The notes: generated by a model from the sequence alone, not told the origin. 64,000 nt of DNA from Hyphomicrobiaceae bacterium (GCA_023384095.1 JAHDXT010000015.1:27556-91555), one strand, 5' to 3'; positions 25,700 to 36,340 are shown, counted from the first letter of the stretch. Numbers and translations: made by a program.

Positions 25700-26674
25700 T
25701 CACGCGTCCGGCGTCTCACCGCCGAGGACCCTGCGGAACACCGGCGCATCGATATTGCCGCCGCACAGGATTACCGCGGCCTTTTTCCCTGACAGACGGC
25801 TGCGCTCCTTCAGCAGCGCGGCGAGCGGGGCGGCGCCCGCCCCCTCGGCCACGTTGTGGGTATCCGAGAAATAGATCCGGATCGCTGCCGCGATCTCGTC
25901 CTCGCCGAGACTGACGATCCGCGCCGCTCCGGCACGAATGATTTCGAGCGCCCCGGGGTGCGGATCGCGGCAGGCCACGCCGTCGGCGAAGGTCCGCGCG
26001 GATTCGGTCGCGACAGGCCGTCCGGCCTCGAACGACAGCTTCACGGCGGGCGCGCGGTCGGCGACGACTCCCACGATCTCGGTGCCGAGCCCGAGCAGAT
26101 CGCGCACGGCAATCAGCCCGCACAGTCCCGAGCCCATGCCGACCGGAACGTAGACTACGTCGAGAGCGGCCACGGCGCGGAACAGCTCGAGCGCATAGGT
26201 CGCCACCCCGCGCACGAGATGCGGATGAAACGAGGGGACGAAATGCAGCCCGCGCTCCTCCGCGATCGCGGCGGCGCGGACCCGCGCCTCGTCGAAATCG
26301 CGGCCGTGCACGATCAGCTCGGCGCCGAATCCCTCCATTGCGGCGTTCTTCTCGACACTGTTGCCATGAGGCACCAGGATCACCGATCGCAATCCAACGC
26401 GCCTCGCGGCGAGCGCGATGGACTGCCCGTGATTGCCGCGAGTCGCAGAGACGACGCCCGTCACATCCGGCTGCGCCCGCTTCAGCTCGTGCATGTAGAG
26501 CACCCCGCCGCGTATCTTGAAGGCGCCGGTAGGGGTGTGGTTCTCGTGCTTCACCCAGACCTCGCAGCCGGCGCGTCGGGTCAGCGGCGGCCAGGCGTAC
26601 TGCGGCGTCGGCGGCACCACCTCGCGGACCAGCGCGGCGGCGGCTTCCAGCTCGGCGAGCGTAAACTCGGGCAT
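25700..26674 (-). CDS. Threonine dehydratase / serine racemase family PLP enzyme
   Basis: This 324-residue fold-type II PLP enzyme opens PEFTLAELEAAAALVREVV. The Schiff-base lysine is in TPTGAFKIRGG near residue 57, and the PLP-phosphate loop GMGSGLCGLIAV is near 178. VSATRGNHGQSIALAA fits the Ser/Asn/Gly signature. Length is close to the biodegradative/anabolic-domain-less threonine dehydratases and to serine racemase. Metabolic role unknown. The ATG at 26674 follows GAGAGG; another ATG lies at 26692. Divergent from opgC. Confidence 0.85.
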   Translation of the reverse strand: MPEFTLAELEAAAALVREVVPPTPQYAWPPLTRRAGCEVWVKHENHTPTGAFKIRGGVLYMHELKRAQPDVTGVVSATRGNHGQSIALAARRVGLRSVILVPHGNSVEKNAAMEGFGAELIVHGRDFDEARVRAAAIAEERGLHFVPSFHPHLVRGVATYALELFRAVAALDVVYVPVGMGSGLCGLIAVRDLLGLGTEIVGVVADRAPAVKLSFEAGRPVATESARTFADGVACRDPHPGALEIIRAGAARIVSLGEDEIAAAIRIYFSDTHNVAEGAGAAPLAALLKERSRLSGKKAAVILCGGNIDAPVFRRVLGGETPDA

Positions 26675-26869
26675 TCTCGCGGAACCTCTCATGGACCTCC
26701 CAGGCAAGCGCCCGGCAGCCGTCTTGTAGCCTTCATCATGGCCAAGATGGAAGCGTCAGGCGCTAAACTTGCGGTTTTGCTCAATTTCTCCGACTATCCC
26801 GGCCCGAGCCGCGTTCCTCGCGCAGGCGCGGCACAGGGCGCGCGTCAGCTCGATTCATGACGGTTCGAA

Positions 26870-27970
26870 ATGCGGTCGGCGAATGCGGTCGATTTCTGGC
26901 GCGGCCTGGCGCTGGTGATGATCTTCATCAATCACATTCCCGGCATCGCGCTGGGAGGGCTCACGCTTCGCAACTACGCGATCTGCGACGCAGCCGAGCT
27001 GTTCGTGTTCCTTGCGGGCTGGTCGCTCTCCTACGCCACGGGCGGGCCGCTTCACCCCGAGCCGTTCGCGCGCACGGTGTTCCGCCTGCTGTCGCGCGCT
27101 CTCGAGATCTACCGGGCACAGCTCGTCATCACCATGCTCGCGCTGGCCTTCCTGGCATCTGTCGCCCTCAGCACCGATAACCAGCTCTTCCTCGAGTGGC
27201 ACAACGCTGCGTCGGCGTTCTACGACCCGGTCCGGACCATGATCGGCATCGTGCTGCTGACGCATCAGCTCGGCTATTTCAACATCCTGCCTTTGTATGT
27301 GGTCCTGCTGCTTTATGCGCCCCTCGTCGTCGCCCTGGCGCGCTGGCGCCGGTGGTCGGCGCTGCTGATGTCGCTGGCGATCTACGCCTACGCCCTGACG
27401 ACCTGGGCCACCTTCCCCAACTGGCCGGCGGAGGAGCGCTGGTACTTCAACCCGCTTTCCTGGCAGCTCCTGCTGGTGTTGGGGTTCCTGTCGGCCGAGC
27501 TGGCCCGTTCCAGCGAGAAATTCGTCCAAAATGTAGCCAGGCTGGTGCCGCTGGCGTGGGCCGTGTCCGGGGTCGGCGCATTCGTCACGCTCATGCACCT
27601 CTGGCCGGATCCCATGCGGGTGCCGGAGCCGCGGCTGCTGTTCCTGTTCGACAAGACCTATCTCTCGCCCGTCCGGATCATCAGCCTGCTCGCCATCGCC
27701 ATCGCCTTCCATGCCGCCTTCAGATACATCGAGCGCCCGCTCGGACCGGCGACGACATTGATGTGCGCCTTGGGCCGCAACTCGCTGCCGGTCTTCTGCA
27801 TCGGCTCGCTCCTGTCGCTCACCGGTCAGATCGTGCGCGCAATGAACGAGGAGAGTTTTCTCCTTGATTGTGCCATAGTAATCTGCGGCGTCGTACTGAT
27901 GGGGTTCACCGCATGGTTTGTCGAGTGGCGAAGCCGCGTGCCTGGCTTGTCGGCGTCGCGAGCCTCCTAG
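26870..27970 (+). CDS. opgC: OpgC-family glucan modification membrane protein
   Basis: This 366-residue acyltransferase-type membrane protein resembles OpgC, which adds succinyl residues to osmoregulated periplasmic glucans. The family entry DFWRGLALVMIFINHIPG near residue 8 contains the histidine thought to be catalytic, and DAAELFVFLAGWSLSYATGG follows near 40. About ten hydrophobic helices are visible. It overlaps the SGNH hydrolase gene by 58 bp, suggesting co-expression; an SGNH esterase beside an acyltransferase makes sense as an acyl-group tailoring pair. Confidence 0.88.
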   Translation: MRSANAVDFWRGLALVMIFINHIPGIALGGLTLRNYAICDAAELFVFLAGWSLSYATGGPLHPEPFARTVFRLLSRALEIYRAQLVITMLALAFLASVALSTDNQLFLEWHNAASAFYDPVRTMIGIVLLTHQLGYFNILPLYVVLLLYAPLVVALARWRRWSALLMSLAIYAYALTTWATFPNWPAEERWYFNPLSWQLLLVLGFLSAELARSSEKFVQNVARLVPLAWAVSGVGAFVTLMHLWPDPMRVPEPRLLFLFDKTYLSPVRIISLLAIAIAFHAAFRYIERPLGPATTLMCALGRNSLPVFCIGSLLSLTGQIVRAMNEESFLLDCAIVICGVVLMGFTAWFVEWRSRVPGLSASRAS

Positions 27971-28743
27971 TCTGTTCCACTGCAGCAGCCCAGCAATCTG
28001 CCGGGCCGCAGCAGCCGTTGCAGGTGGCGAGCCTCTCCCGCGCGGCTACCGAGCTATCCAGCGACTGCAGGGTCAAGAGCGCCTACGGGCCGCGGGCTGC
28101 GCTTCGCAGGCTGCGCCGGGCGCTCAAGGAGCGCCGCACCGTCAAGTTGCTGGCGATCGGCTCGTCCTCGACGGTCGGCATCGGCGCCAGCTCGCCCGCC
28201 GCTGCCTATCCCGTCCGGCTCGAGAGCAATCTCGAAGGTTTTCTGCCAGGCTTCGACATCCAGATGACGAACCGCGGCGTCTCCGGCGAAACCGGCCAGG
28301 GAGCGGTGGAGCGTATCAAGCTCGAGGTTGCCGAGATCGATCCTGATCTCGTGGTGTGGCAGGTCGGCACCAACGATGCCATGGCCCGCATCGACGAGGA
28401 CGAGTTCGCGGAGATGCTGCGCTCGACGCTCAGTTGGCTGGCGGCCAACCGGATCGACGTGGTGCTGATCGATCCCCAGTACGTAGAACGGCTGGCGAGC
28501 GACGAGCATTACACCGGCATCGTCGAGGCGATCTCAGCCGTGGCTCGCGATATGCGGGTTCTGCTGGTCCACCGCTTCGAGGCGATGGCCGATCTGGCAA
28601 AGCAGCGCGGGAACGCGGCGTTCCTCGCTCAGGACCGCTTCCACCCCAACGACCTGGGCTACCGCTGCATGGCCGAGTACGCGGCCCGCGCCATCGCCGC
28701 CGGCATCCTCCAGGCCGAAGCCGAGGCTGTCCCTCAGAACTGA
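27913..28743 (+). CDS. Secreted SGNH/GDSL-family hydrolase
   Basis: This 276-residue protein has an N-terminal signal peptide (about 30 residues, cleavage near STAAAQQ). SGNH blocks: LLAIGSSSTVGIGAS near residue 80 in block I with serine; GVSGETGQGAVERIK near 125 in block II with glycine; QVGTNDAM near 150 in block III with asparagine; and DRFHPNDLGY near 250 in block V with Asp and His. The start is inside opgC, so it is probably translated from the same mRNA. Likely an esterase acting on acylated cell-surface or glucan substituents. Confidence 0.9.
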   Translation: MVCRVAKPRAWLVGVASLLVCSTAAAQQSAGPQQPLQVASLSRAATELSSDCRVKSAYGPRAALRRLRRALKERRTVKLLAIGSSSTVGIGASSPAAAYPVRLESNLEGFLPGFDIQMTNRGVSGETGQGAVERIKLEVAEIDPDLVVWQVGTNDAMARIDEDEFAEMLRSTLSWLAANRIDVVLIDPQYVERLASDEHYTGIVEAISAVARDMRVLLVHRFEAMADLAKQRGNAAFLAQDRFHPNDLGYRCMAEYAARAIAAGILQAEAEAVPQN

Positions 28744-28784
28744 GTCATCCCGCTCGCGGGGAACGAGGCCCTGGATGCCGCCCC

Positions 28785-29951
28785 TCAGGCCGGCATCGCG
28801 GACTCGATGAGCCGCACCCAGTAGGAGACCCCGACGGGGATGGCCGCGTCGGCAAAGTCGTAGCCGGGATTATGCAGGCCCGCACTGTCGCCGTTGCCGA
28901 TGAAGATGAAGGCGCCGGGCCGCTCCTGCAGCATGAAGGCGAAGTCCTCCCCGCCCATCATCGGCGGCACGGCCGTATCGACGTTCTGCGCTCCGGCGAC
29001 AGACTGGGCGACCTCGGCGGCGAAGTCCGTCTCAGCCGCATGGTTCACGGTCGCCGGGTAGCCGGTTTCCAGCTTGAGATCCAGCCTGGCGTCGTGCTGG
29101 CGCCCGAGGCCGTCGGCGAGCGCGGTCAGCCGCTCGAAGACGCGCTCGCGCACCTCGGGCTTCAAGGTGCGGATGGTGCCGACGAGCGAGGCGGTCTGCG
29201 GGATGACGTTGAAGGCGTCGCCGGCGTGGAACATGCAGATCGAGACGACGGCAGCCTCGAGCGGATCGACATTGCGCGCCACCACCGCTTGCACCGCATT
29301 GCCGAACTGGCAGCCGATCAGCACCGGATCGATCGACAGGTGTGGCTTGGCGGCGTGTGATCCGCGGCCCTCGATGTCGAGATAGAGCCGGTCGGCAGCG
29401 GCCATGATCGGGCCTTTCGTGATGCCGAGCTGGCCGACTGGGATGCCGGGCATGTTGTGCATGCCGTAGACCTGCTGGATGCGCCAGCGCTCGAGCAAAC
29501 CGTCGTCGAGCATGGCCTTCGCGCCGGCCCCGCCCTCCTCCGCCGGCTGGAAGACGAGCACGGCATCGCCGGCGAAGTTGCGCGTCTCGCACAGATACCG
29601 CGCGGCGCCGAGCAGCATGACGGTATGCCCGTCGTGCCCGCACGCGTGCATTCTGCCCGCTGTCCGCGACGCGTAGGGCAGCCCCGTGATCTCCTTGATC
29701 GGCAGCGCATCCATGTCGGCCCTGAGGCCGATGACCCGGCCGGAGCCGTATCCGCGTCCGCGGATCACGCCGACCACGCCGGTGCGCCCGATGCCGGCCA
29801 CCACCTCGTCGCAGCCGAACGCCCTCAGCTTCTCCGCGACGATGCCAGCCGTGCGCTGTACGTCGTACCCGACCTCCGGATTGGCATGCAGGTCCCGGCG
29901 CCAGGCGGCGAGCTCCTCCTGCATTGCGGCGACCCGGTTCACGACTGGCAT
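28785..29951 (-). CDS. M20-family amidohydrolase (hippurate hydrolase-like)
   Basis: This 388-residue metallopeptidase-type enzyme has RRDLHANPEVGYDVQRTA as entry, RADMDALPIKE near residue 80 (metal ligand region) and the M20 motif MHACGHDGHTVMLLGAA near 103. Family members hydrolyse N-acyl amino acids such as hippurate, N-acetyl-amino acids or IAA conjugates. Not signal-containing, so cytoplasmic. It is divergent from the peptide ABC operon; a shared 247-bp region 29952-30198 holds their promoters. Substrate prediction stops at the family level. Confidence 0.92.
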   Translation of the reverse strand: MPVVNRVAAMQEELAAWRRDLHANPEVGYDVQRTAGIVAEKLRAFGCDEVVAGIGRTGVVGVIRGRGYGSGRVIGLRADMDALPIKEITGLPYASRTAGRMHACGHDGHTVMLLGAARYLCETRNFAGDAVLVFQPAEEGGAGAKAMLDDGLLERWRIQQVYGMHNMPGIPVGQLGITKGPIMAAADRLYLDIEGRGSHAAKPHLSIDPVLIGCQFGNAVQAVVARNVDPLEAAVVSICMFHAGDAFNVIPQTASLVGTIRTLKPEVRERVFERLTALADGLGRQHDARLDLKLETGYPATVNHAAETDFAAEVAQSVAGAQNVDTAVPPMMGGEDFAFMLQERPGAFIFIGNGDSAGLHNPGYDFADAAIPVGVSYWVRLIESAMPA

Positions 29952-30198
29952 GTGCTGGCACCTCCCGCCGACGTCGGCGCCCCAGCCTCGATCAAGCCTG
30001 TCGGCGCGTCAACCGCCACCGGTTCAGCGGTACACGGATGAAGTGAGCACGCCGGGCGATGTCTCGACGTCCGGCTTCGCACGTGACCCTGGACCGCCTT
30101 TCCGACTTGAGCCACAATGCCGCATGCGCGGCCGAAGGCCCCGCAACGGGAAGCGGTCGCACGAATCGCGCCGGAGCACAGGGAGGCCCTGAGACACG

Positions 30199-31782
30199 AT
30201 GAAGTCGACAAACCTTATGATGGCGGGCGTACTGGCGCTCGGCCTTGCCTTCGATGTCGCCGAGGCCAAGACATTCAAATACGCCTTCCAGGGCGACCTC
30301 AACGCGCTCGACCCCTATACGCTGAACGAGACGTTCACGCTGGGCGCCATGGGCAACGTCATGGAGGGGCTCACCAAGCGTGACAAGGAGCTCAAGATCA
30401 TCCCGGGTCTCGCCGAGCGCTGGGAGGTCCTGGAGCCGACCCGCTGGCGATTCCACCTGCGCAAGGGCGTGAAGTTCCACGACGGCACGCCGTTCACCGC
30501 CGACGACGTGCTGTTTTCGCTGGATCGCCTGCGCAGCCCCGGCTCGCAGATCAAGAGCCGCGTCCCGGCCGATGCCAAGGCGGTGAAAGTCGACGATCAC
30601 ACGGTCGATTTCGTGCTCGCCTCGCCGAACCCGATCCTCCATTACGAGTGGGATACCTGGTACATCTACTCGAAGAAGTGGTCGGAGGAGAACGGCGCCT
30701 CCCAGGCCCAATCGGCGACCGCCACCTCGCTCAACCCGTTCGCGCTCAAGGCCAACGGCACCGGCCCGTTCGTGATCGAGAGCCATCAGCCGGGCGTCAA
30801 GACCGTGTTCAAGCCGAACCCCAACTGGTGGGGCAAGCCCGAGCACAATCTGACGGAAGTGATCTTCCAGACCATCAAGTCCGATGCCACGCGCGTCGCC
30901 GCGCTGCTGTCGGGCGAGATCGACATGATGGACCCCGTCCCGGTCCAGGACGTCGAGCGCATCAAGAACAACCCGGCCACGGACGTGCTGATCGGGCCGG
31001 AGCTGAGGACGATCTTCCTCAACATGGACTCGTTCCGCGACGAATTGCTCTATTCCAACGTCAAGGGCAAGAACCCGTTCAAGGACGCGCGCGTCCGCAA
31101 GGCGTTCTACCAGGCGATCGACATGGAGGCGATCAAGTCCAAGGTCATGCGGGGCATGTCGGCGCCGTCCGCCCTCCTGATCTCGCCGCTGCTGTTCTCG
31201 CGAGCGGGCGAGTTCAAACGGCATCCCTATGATACCGCGGCCGCCAAGAAGCTGATGACCGAGGCCGGCTATTCGGACGGCTTCGAGGTGACGATGGACT
31301 GCCCGAACGATCGCTATGTCAACGACGAGGCGATCTGCCAGGCCGTGGTCGCCATGCTGTCGCGGATCAACGTCAAGGTGAACCTGCTGGCGCAGCCCAA
31401 GGCCAAGTATTTCGAGAAGGCAGGGCCGACCCGGAAGTACGATTCCTCGTTCAACCTGCTGGGCTGGACGCCGGGCTCGTTCGACAGCTGGAACGTGCTC
31501 GCCAACATCTCCGGCTGCCGCGACGCGGACGGCAAGGGCGCGACGTTCAATTACGGCGGCTATTGCAATCCCAAGACCGACGAGCTCGCCAAGAAGATCC
31601 TGGTCGAGAACGACATGAAGAAGCGCGACGACATGATCGCCCAGGCGTTTCGAACCGTTCACGAGGAGGCGGGCCTCATCCCGTTGCACCAGCAGTCGCT
31701 GGCCTGGGGCATATCGAAAAAGATCAAGATCGCCCAGCGTGCCGATAATCAGATCCTGTTTTATTGGGTGCAGAAGGAATAG
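30199..31782 (+). CDS. Peptide/oligopeptide ABC transporter substrate-binding protein
   Basis: This 527-residue class C binding protein (SBP_bac_5) has a signal peptide near residue 23 (DVAEAKTFK). Family signatures include TLNETFTLGAMGNVMEGLTK near residue 35 and RWRFHLRKGVKFHDGTPFTADDVLF near 88. Typical for DppA/OppA-like peptides, but also for nickel or glutathione ligands. Its TAG stop lies inside GGAATAGGGG, a sequence that recurs in the border of the adjacent inserted cassette, so the last residues or the stop may come from the insertion. First gene of the transporter operon. Confidence 0.92.
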   Translation: MKSTNLMMAGVLALGLAFDVAEAKTFKYAFQGDLNALDPYTLNETFTLGAMGNVMEGLTKRDKELKIIPGLAERWEVLEPTRWRFHLRKGVKFHDGTPFTADDVLFSLDRLRSPGSQIKSRVPADAKAVKVDDHTVDFVLASPNPILHYEWDTWYIYSKKWSEENGASQAQSATATSLNPFALKANGTGPFVIESHQPGVKTVFKPNPNWWGKPEHNLTEVIFQTIKSDATRVAALLSGEIDMMDPVPVQDVERIKNNPATDVLIGPELRTIFLNMDSFRDELLYSNVKGKNPFKDARVRKAFYQAIDMEAIKSKVMRGMSAPSALLISPLLFSRAGEFKRHPYDTAAAKKLMTEAGYSDGFEVTMDCPNDRYVNDEAICQAVVAMLSRINVKVNLLAQPKAKYFEKAGPTRKYDSSFNLLGWTPGSFDSWNVLANISGCRDADGKGATFNYGGYCNPKTDELAKKILVENDMKKRDDMIAQAFRTVHEEAGLIPLHQQSLAWGISKKIKIAQRADNQILFYWVQKE

Positions 31783-31819
31783 GGGTTAGGGGACAGGTCA
31801 CAGGGGACAGGGGGTCGCG

Positions 31820-32191
31820 GTGAGGATCGAGTCACATCGCGACCTCATCGCTTGGAAGAAGGGGATGGAGCTGGCGGCATCGGCATATCGATTGGCGAAG
31901 CAGATGCCCCGTTCGGAGGAATTCCGGCTGACAAGTCAGCTGTTGCGGTCTGCCGTCTCCGTTCCGGCCAATATTGCCGAAGGTCATGCCCGCGCGACAC
32001 GCCGCGACTATGCTCACTTCGTCGCGATCTCGCGCGGCTCTGTTGCAGAAGCCGAGACGCTCCTTCTATTGGCAGTCGACGTCAGCCTTCTCAGACCGGA
32101 TCAGGCTCAACCTGCACTCGCTCTCTGCACCGAGCTGAGCAAGATGCTTACAGCTCTTCTCGGCCGCCTTCGCGAACAATCGTCAAACTAG
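31820..32191 (+). CDS. Four-helix-bundle (IVP/S23-like) protein
   Basis: This 123-residue protein is the small all-helical family named S23 ribosomal protein or four-helix bundle (intervening-sequence-encoded). It has the typical motif SHRDLIAWKKGMELAASAYRLAKQMPRSEEF, in pieces, and LTSQLLRSAVSVPANIAEGHAR, the family hallmark. Function is unknown in this context. It begins at a GTG at 31820 and sits in a transporter operon to which it has no functional link. Related genes are found inside rRNA intervening sequences and near diversity-generating retroelements (Avd), but no rRNA or reverse transcriptase is here. Confidence 0.92.
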   Translation: MRIESHRDLIAWKKGMELAASAYRLAKQMPRSEEFRLTSQLLRSAVSVPANIAEGHARATRRDYAHFVAISRGSVAEAETLLLLAVDVSLLRPDQAQPALALCTELSKMLTALLGRLREQSSN

Positions 32192-32214
32192 AGACTTCTA
32201 GGTTCACACTTGTA

Positions 32215-32248
32215 CCCCCTATTCCCTGTAACCTGTAACCTGTGACCT
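32215..32248. repeat. Right border heptad repeat array
   Basis: Tandem 7-bp units CCTGTAA, CCTGTAA, CCTGTGA at 32225-32245 end with CCT, and the dppB-type start codon begins at 32249 directly after them. The array leaves no Shine-Dalgarno sequence before the permease. A mirrored array lies at 31784-31814. Confidence 0.85.
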
Positions 32249-33226
32249 ATGCTCGCCTTCGCCATCCGCCGCGTGATCGAGGCCGCAGTCGTGATGCTGA
32301 CGGTGGCGCTGCTGGCGTTCGTGCTGTTCCGGTTCGTGGGCGATCCTGTCAACCAGATGGTGGGACAGGACACGCCGCTCGAGGACCGGATCAGGATCCG
32401 CCAGGAGCTCGGGCTGGACGACCCCGTGCCTGTCCAGCTCGGCCGTTTCCTGTGGGGCGCGGTCCGGTTCGATTTCGGCATTTCCTATCAGGTGAAGCAG
32501 CCGGTGGCCGCGCTGATCGCGGAGCGGTTCCCGGCGACGATCGAGCTCGCCCTCGCGGCTGCGGTGTTCGCGGTCGTGCTCGGCATCCCGATGGGCGTCT
32601 ACACCGGCATCCACCGCGACTCGTGGCTGTCCAAGATCTTCCTCACCATCTCGCTCATCGGGATATCGCTGCCGACCTTCCTGATCGGCATTCTGCTGAT
32701 CTACCTTTTCGCAGTGAAGCTCGGCGTGCTGCCGTCGTTCGGGCGCGGCGAGGTGGTCGCGATCGGGTTCTGGCGGACGGGCCTCCTCACGGCGTCGGGC
32801 CTGAAAGCCCTCATCCTGCCCGCAATCACGCTCGGCCTGTTCCAGATGACGCTCGTCACCCGCCTCGTGCGGTCGGAAATGCTCGAGGTGCTGCGCACGG
32901 ACTACATCAGGTTCGCGCGCGCCCGCGGCCTCGCCAGCCGCGCCATCCACTTCGGCCATGCGCTCAAGAACACGCTGGTGCCGGTCATCACCATCATCGG
33001 CCTGCAGGTCGGCGCGCTGATCGCCTTCGCGATCATCACCGAGACCGTATTCCAGTGGCCCGGCATGGGCCTGCTGTTCATCCAGTCGGTGCAGAACGCC
33101 GACATCCCCGTCATGGCGGCCTACCTGATGATGGTCGCCTTACTGTTCGTTCTCATAAACTTCATCGTCGACCTGCTCTATGTTGCGGTCGACCCCCGCA
33201 TTCGCATCCTGGGGGGCGCAAGCTGA
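32249..33226 (+). CDS. Peptide/oligopeptide ABC transporter permease (DppB-like)
   Basis: This 325-residue permease of the DppB/OppB type has six transmembrane helices. The EAA-type loop is RFARARGLASRAIHFGHALKNTLVP near residue 220, and the N-terminal MLAFAIRRVIEAAVVMLTVALLAF is typical. Its ATG follows immediately after the CCTGTGACCT repeat with no visible RBS, so translation may be weakened or altered by the cassette insertion. Otherwise the operon order binding protein, permease B, permease C, two ATPases is standard. Confidence 0.92.
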   Translation: MLAFAIRRVIEAAVVMLTVALLAFVLFRFVGDPVNQMVGQDTPLEDRIRIRQELGLDDPVPVQLGRFLWGAVRFDFGISYQVKQPVAALIAERFPATIELALAAAVFAVVLGIPMGVYTGIHRDSWLSKIFLTISLIGISLPTFLIGILLIYLFAVKLGVLPSFGRGEVVAIGFWRTGLLTASGLKALILPAITLGLFQMTLVTRLVRSEMLEVLRTDYIRFARARGLASRAIHFGHALKNTLVPVITIIGLQVGALIAFAIITETVFQWPGMGLLFIQSVQNADIPVMAAYLMMVALLFVLINFIVDLLYVAVDPRIRILGGAS

Positions 33227-33276
33227 TGCTGCGATCCCGACAATTCTGTTCCGTCATGGAGATGTTTCGTTAGCTC

Positions 33277-34232
33277 ATGGAAATCGATGCGGGCGATGAG
33301 GACGGCTCGGCCGCGGCGGATGACACCGGATTTCTGGCGCGCGTGCGCGACAACGATCTGCTGCACTCGTTCTTGCGCAACCGGCTGGTCGTGGTTGCGG
33401 CTGCCGTGACGCTGACGTTCGTGCTGCTGTCGGTGCTGGCGCCATGGATCGCGCCGCACGACCCCTACGACGTGCGCACGCTGAGCCTGCTCGATTCGCA
33501 CACGCCGCCCGCCTGGGAGCAGGGCGGCGACCCGCGCTTCCTGCTCGGAACGGACGACCAGGGCCGGGACATCCTTTCGACAATCCTGTTCGGAGCACGC
33601 ATCTCGATCGCCATCGGCATTCTCTCCGTGCTGCTGGCGATGGGGATCGGTGTCTCGCTCGGACTGATCGCCGGCTACTTCGGCGGCCCGGCGGACACGG
33701 TCATCATGCGCATCGCGGACGTGCAGCTCACGTTCCCCGCGATCCTGACCGCGCTGCTTATCGACGGCGTGGCGCGAGTGATGCTCGGTGCGCACCAGAG
33801 CGCCGGCGGCGAGTTCTGGATACTGGTCGTGGCGATCGGGCTCTCCTACTGGGTGCAGTACGCCCGCACCGTGCGCGGCGTCACGCTGGTGGAGCGCAAC
33901 AAGGAGTACGTGCAGGCCGCGCGCCTGATCGGGCTCGGGCCGTTCAAAATCATGTTCGCCCAAGTGCTGCCGAACGTGATGAGCCCCGTGCTGGTCATCG
34001 CCACCATCAACCTGGCGCTGGCGGTCCTGACGGAGGCGACGCTGTCCTTCCTCGGCGTGGGGCTGCCGCCGACCGAGCCCTCGCTCGGCACCCTCATCCG
34101 CATCGGCAACAACTTCCTGATGTCGGGCGAATACTGGATCGTGATTTTTCCGGGTATCGCCCTTGCCGCATTGGTGCTCGCCGTCAATCTCGTCGGCGAC
34201 TGGCTGCGCGACGCGCTCAATCCCAAGCTGCG

Positions 34233-34236
<4 letters not shown>
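33277..34236 (+). CDS. Peptide/oligopeptide ABC transporter permease (DppC-like)
   Basis: This 319-residue permease pairs with the DppB-like subunit. The family motif FLLGTDDQGRDILSTILFGARISI is near residue 88, and the EAA loop VQAARLIGLGPFKIMFAQVLPNV is near 210. Its stop overlaps the ATPase start (ATGA), so translation is coupled. Fifty bases separate it from the upstream permease. Confidence 0.94.
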
Positions 34237-35215
<979 letters not shown>

Positions 35216-35219
<4 letters not shown>

Positions 35220-36214
35220 GCGAGCCGCCGCTGGTCGATGTCCGCGGCCTGTCGCGCACCTTCGACGTATCGAAGCCCTGGCTCAACCGCGTGCTGGAAG
35301 GCGATGAGCGGCGGTTGCTCAAGGCCGTGCAGGACGTCTCCTTCACGATCGAGCGGCGGGAGACGTTCGCGCTCGTCGGCGAATCGGGGTCCGGCAAGTC
35401 GACGGTCGCGAAAATGGTGGTCGGCCTGCTGCAGCCGACCGACGGCAGCGTCACCATAGACGGCGTCGACATGTGGAAGGGATCGGCCGCGGGAGACATC
35501 AAGGCGCTGCGCCGCCGCATCCAGATGATCTTCCAGGACCCTTACGCCAGCCTCAACCCGCGCTGGCGCGTCGGCCGCATCATCGCCGACCCGATCCGCG
35601 CCTTCGGCCTCGCCAAGGGCAAGGCGGAGATCGAGCACCGCACGGGCGAGCTGCTCCGCCTCGTCGGGCTGGACCCGTTGGACGCGCGCAAGTATCCGCA
35701 CGAGTTCTCCGGCGGCCAGCGCCAGCGAATCTGCATCGCGCGAGCGCTGTCCTCCAAGCCGCAGTTCCTGGTGTGCGACGAGCCGACCTCGGCGCTCGAC
35801 GTCTCGGTGCAGGCGCAGATCCTGAACCTGATGCGCGACCTGCAGGACCAGTTCGGCCTCACCTACCTCTTCATCAGCCACAATCTGGCGGTGGTGCGGC
35901 ACATGGCGGCGCGCATCGGCGTCATGTACCTTGGCCGGCTGGTGGAGATCGCGCCGGCCGGGGCACTGTTCTCCGCCCCCCAGCACCCCTATTCGCGGAT
36001 GCTGCTCGATGCGGTGCCCGACCTGAAAATGAGCGGACGGCCGCGCAAGATGATCGAGGGCGAGATCCCCAACCCGATCAGGCCGCCACCGGGCTGCGCC
36101 TTTCACCCGCGCTGCCCGCTCGCAACGGACCAGTGCCGCAGCGAGGTGCCGCTGCCACTTGCGTTCCAGGGCCGCACGGTCGCCTGCCACGAGGCCGGGG
36201 CCGGGCGGATCTGA
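35216..36214 (+). CDS. Peptide/oligopeptide ABC transporter ATP-binding protein (DppF-like)
   Basis: This 332-residue ATPase has Walker A GESGSGKSTVAKMVVG near residue 57, the signature FSGGQRQRICIARALS and Walker B FLVCDEPTSALDVSVQ. GCAFHPRCPLATDQCR at the C-terminus is typical of DppF/OppF. It forms a heterodimer with the previous ATPase. It is the last gene of the operon. 36215-36340 shows no gene. Confidence 0.94.
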
Positions 36215-36340
36215 GCCGGAGCGCCGGTCGTGCCTGCGGCGCCGTCGACGCCGATGCCTTCGCCTGCGGCCCGAAGCCTCGCCCCCGATTGGAACCCGCG
36301 CATGGCGCCATCGGTTATCGGCGCGACGGGGAGAGGTTGA

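Larger units (their letters stand above)
31776..32248. mobile_element. Candidate cassette: four-helix-bundle gene bounded by heptad repeats
   Basis: The four-helix-bundle gene is inserted between the binding protein and permease genes of a peptide ABC operon. The left border (31784-31814) is a run of 7-bp units ending ACAGG (GGACAGG, TCACAGG, GGACAGG). The right border (32215-32248), read on the other strand, is TCACAGG, TTACAGG, TTACAGG and so on, with the same AGGGGG inner end. AGGTCACAGG (31795-31804) is matched exactly by CCTGTGACCT (32239-32248). No transposase is inside, so it would be non-autonomous. Its mobile nature is inferred. Confidence 0.55.
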
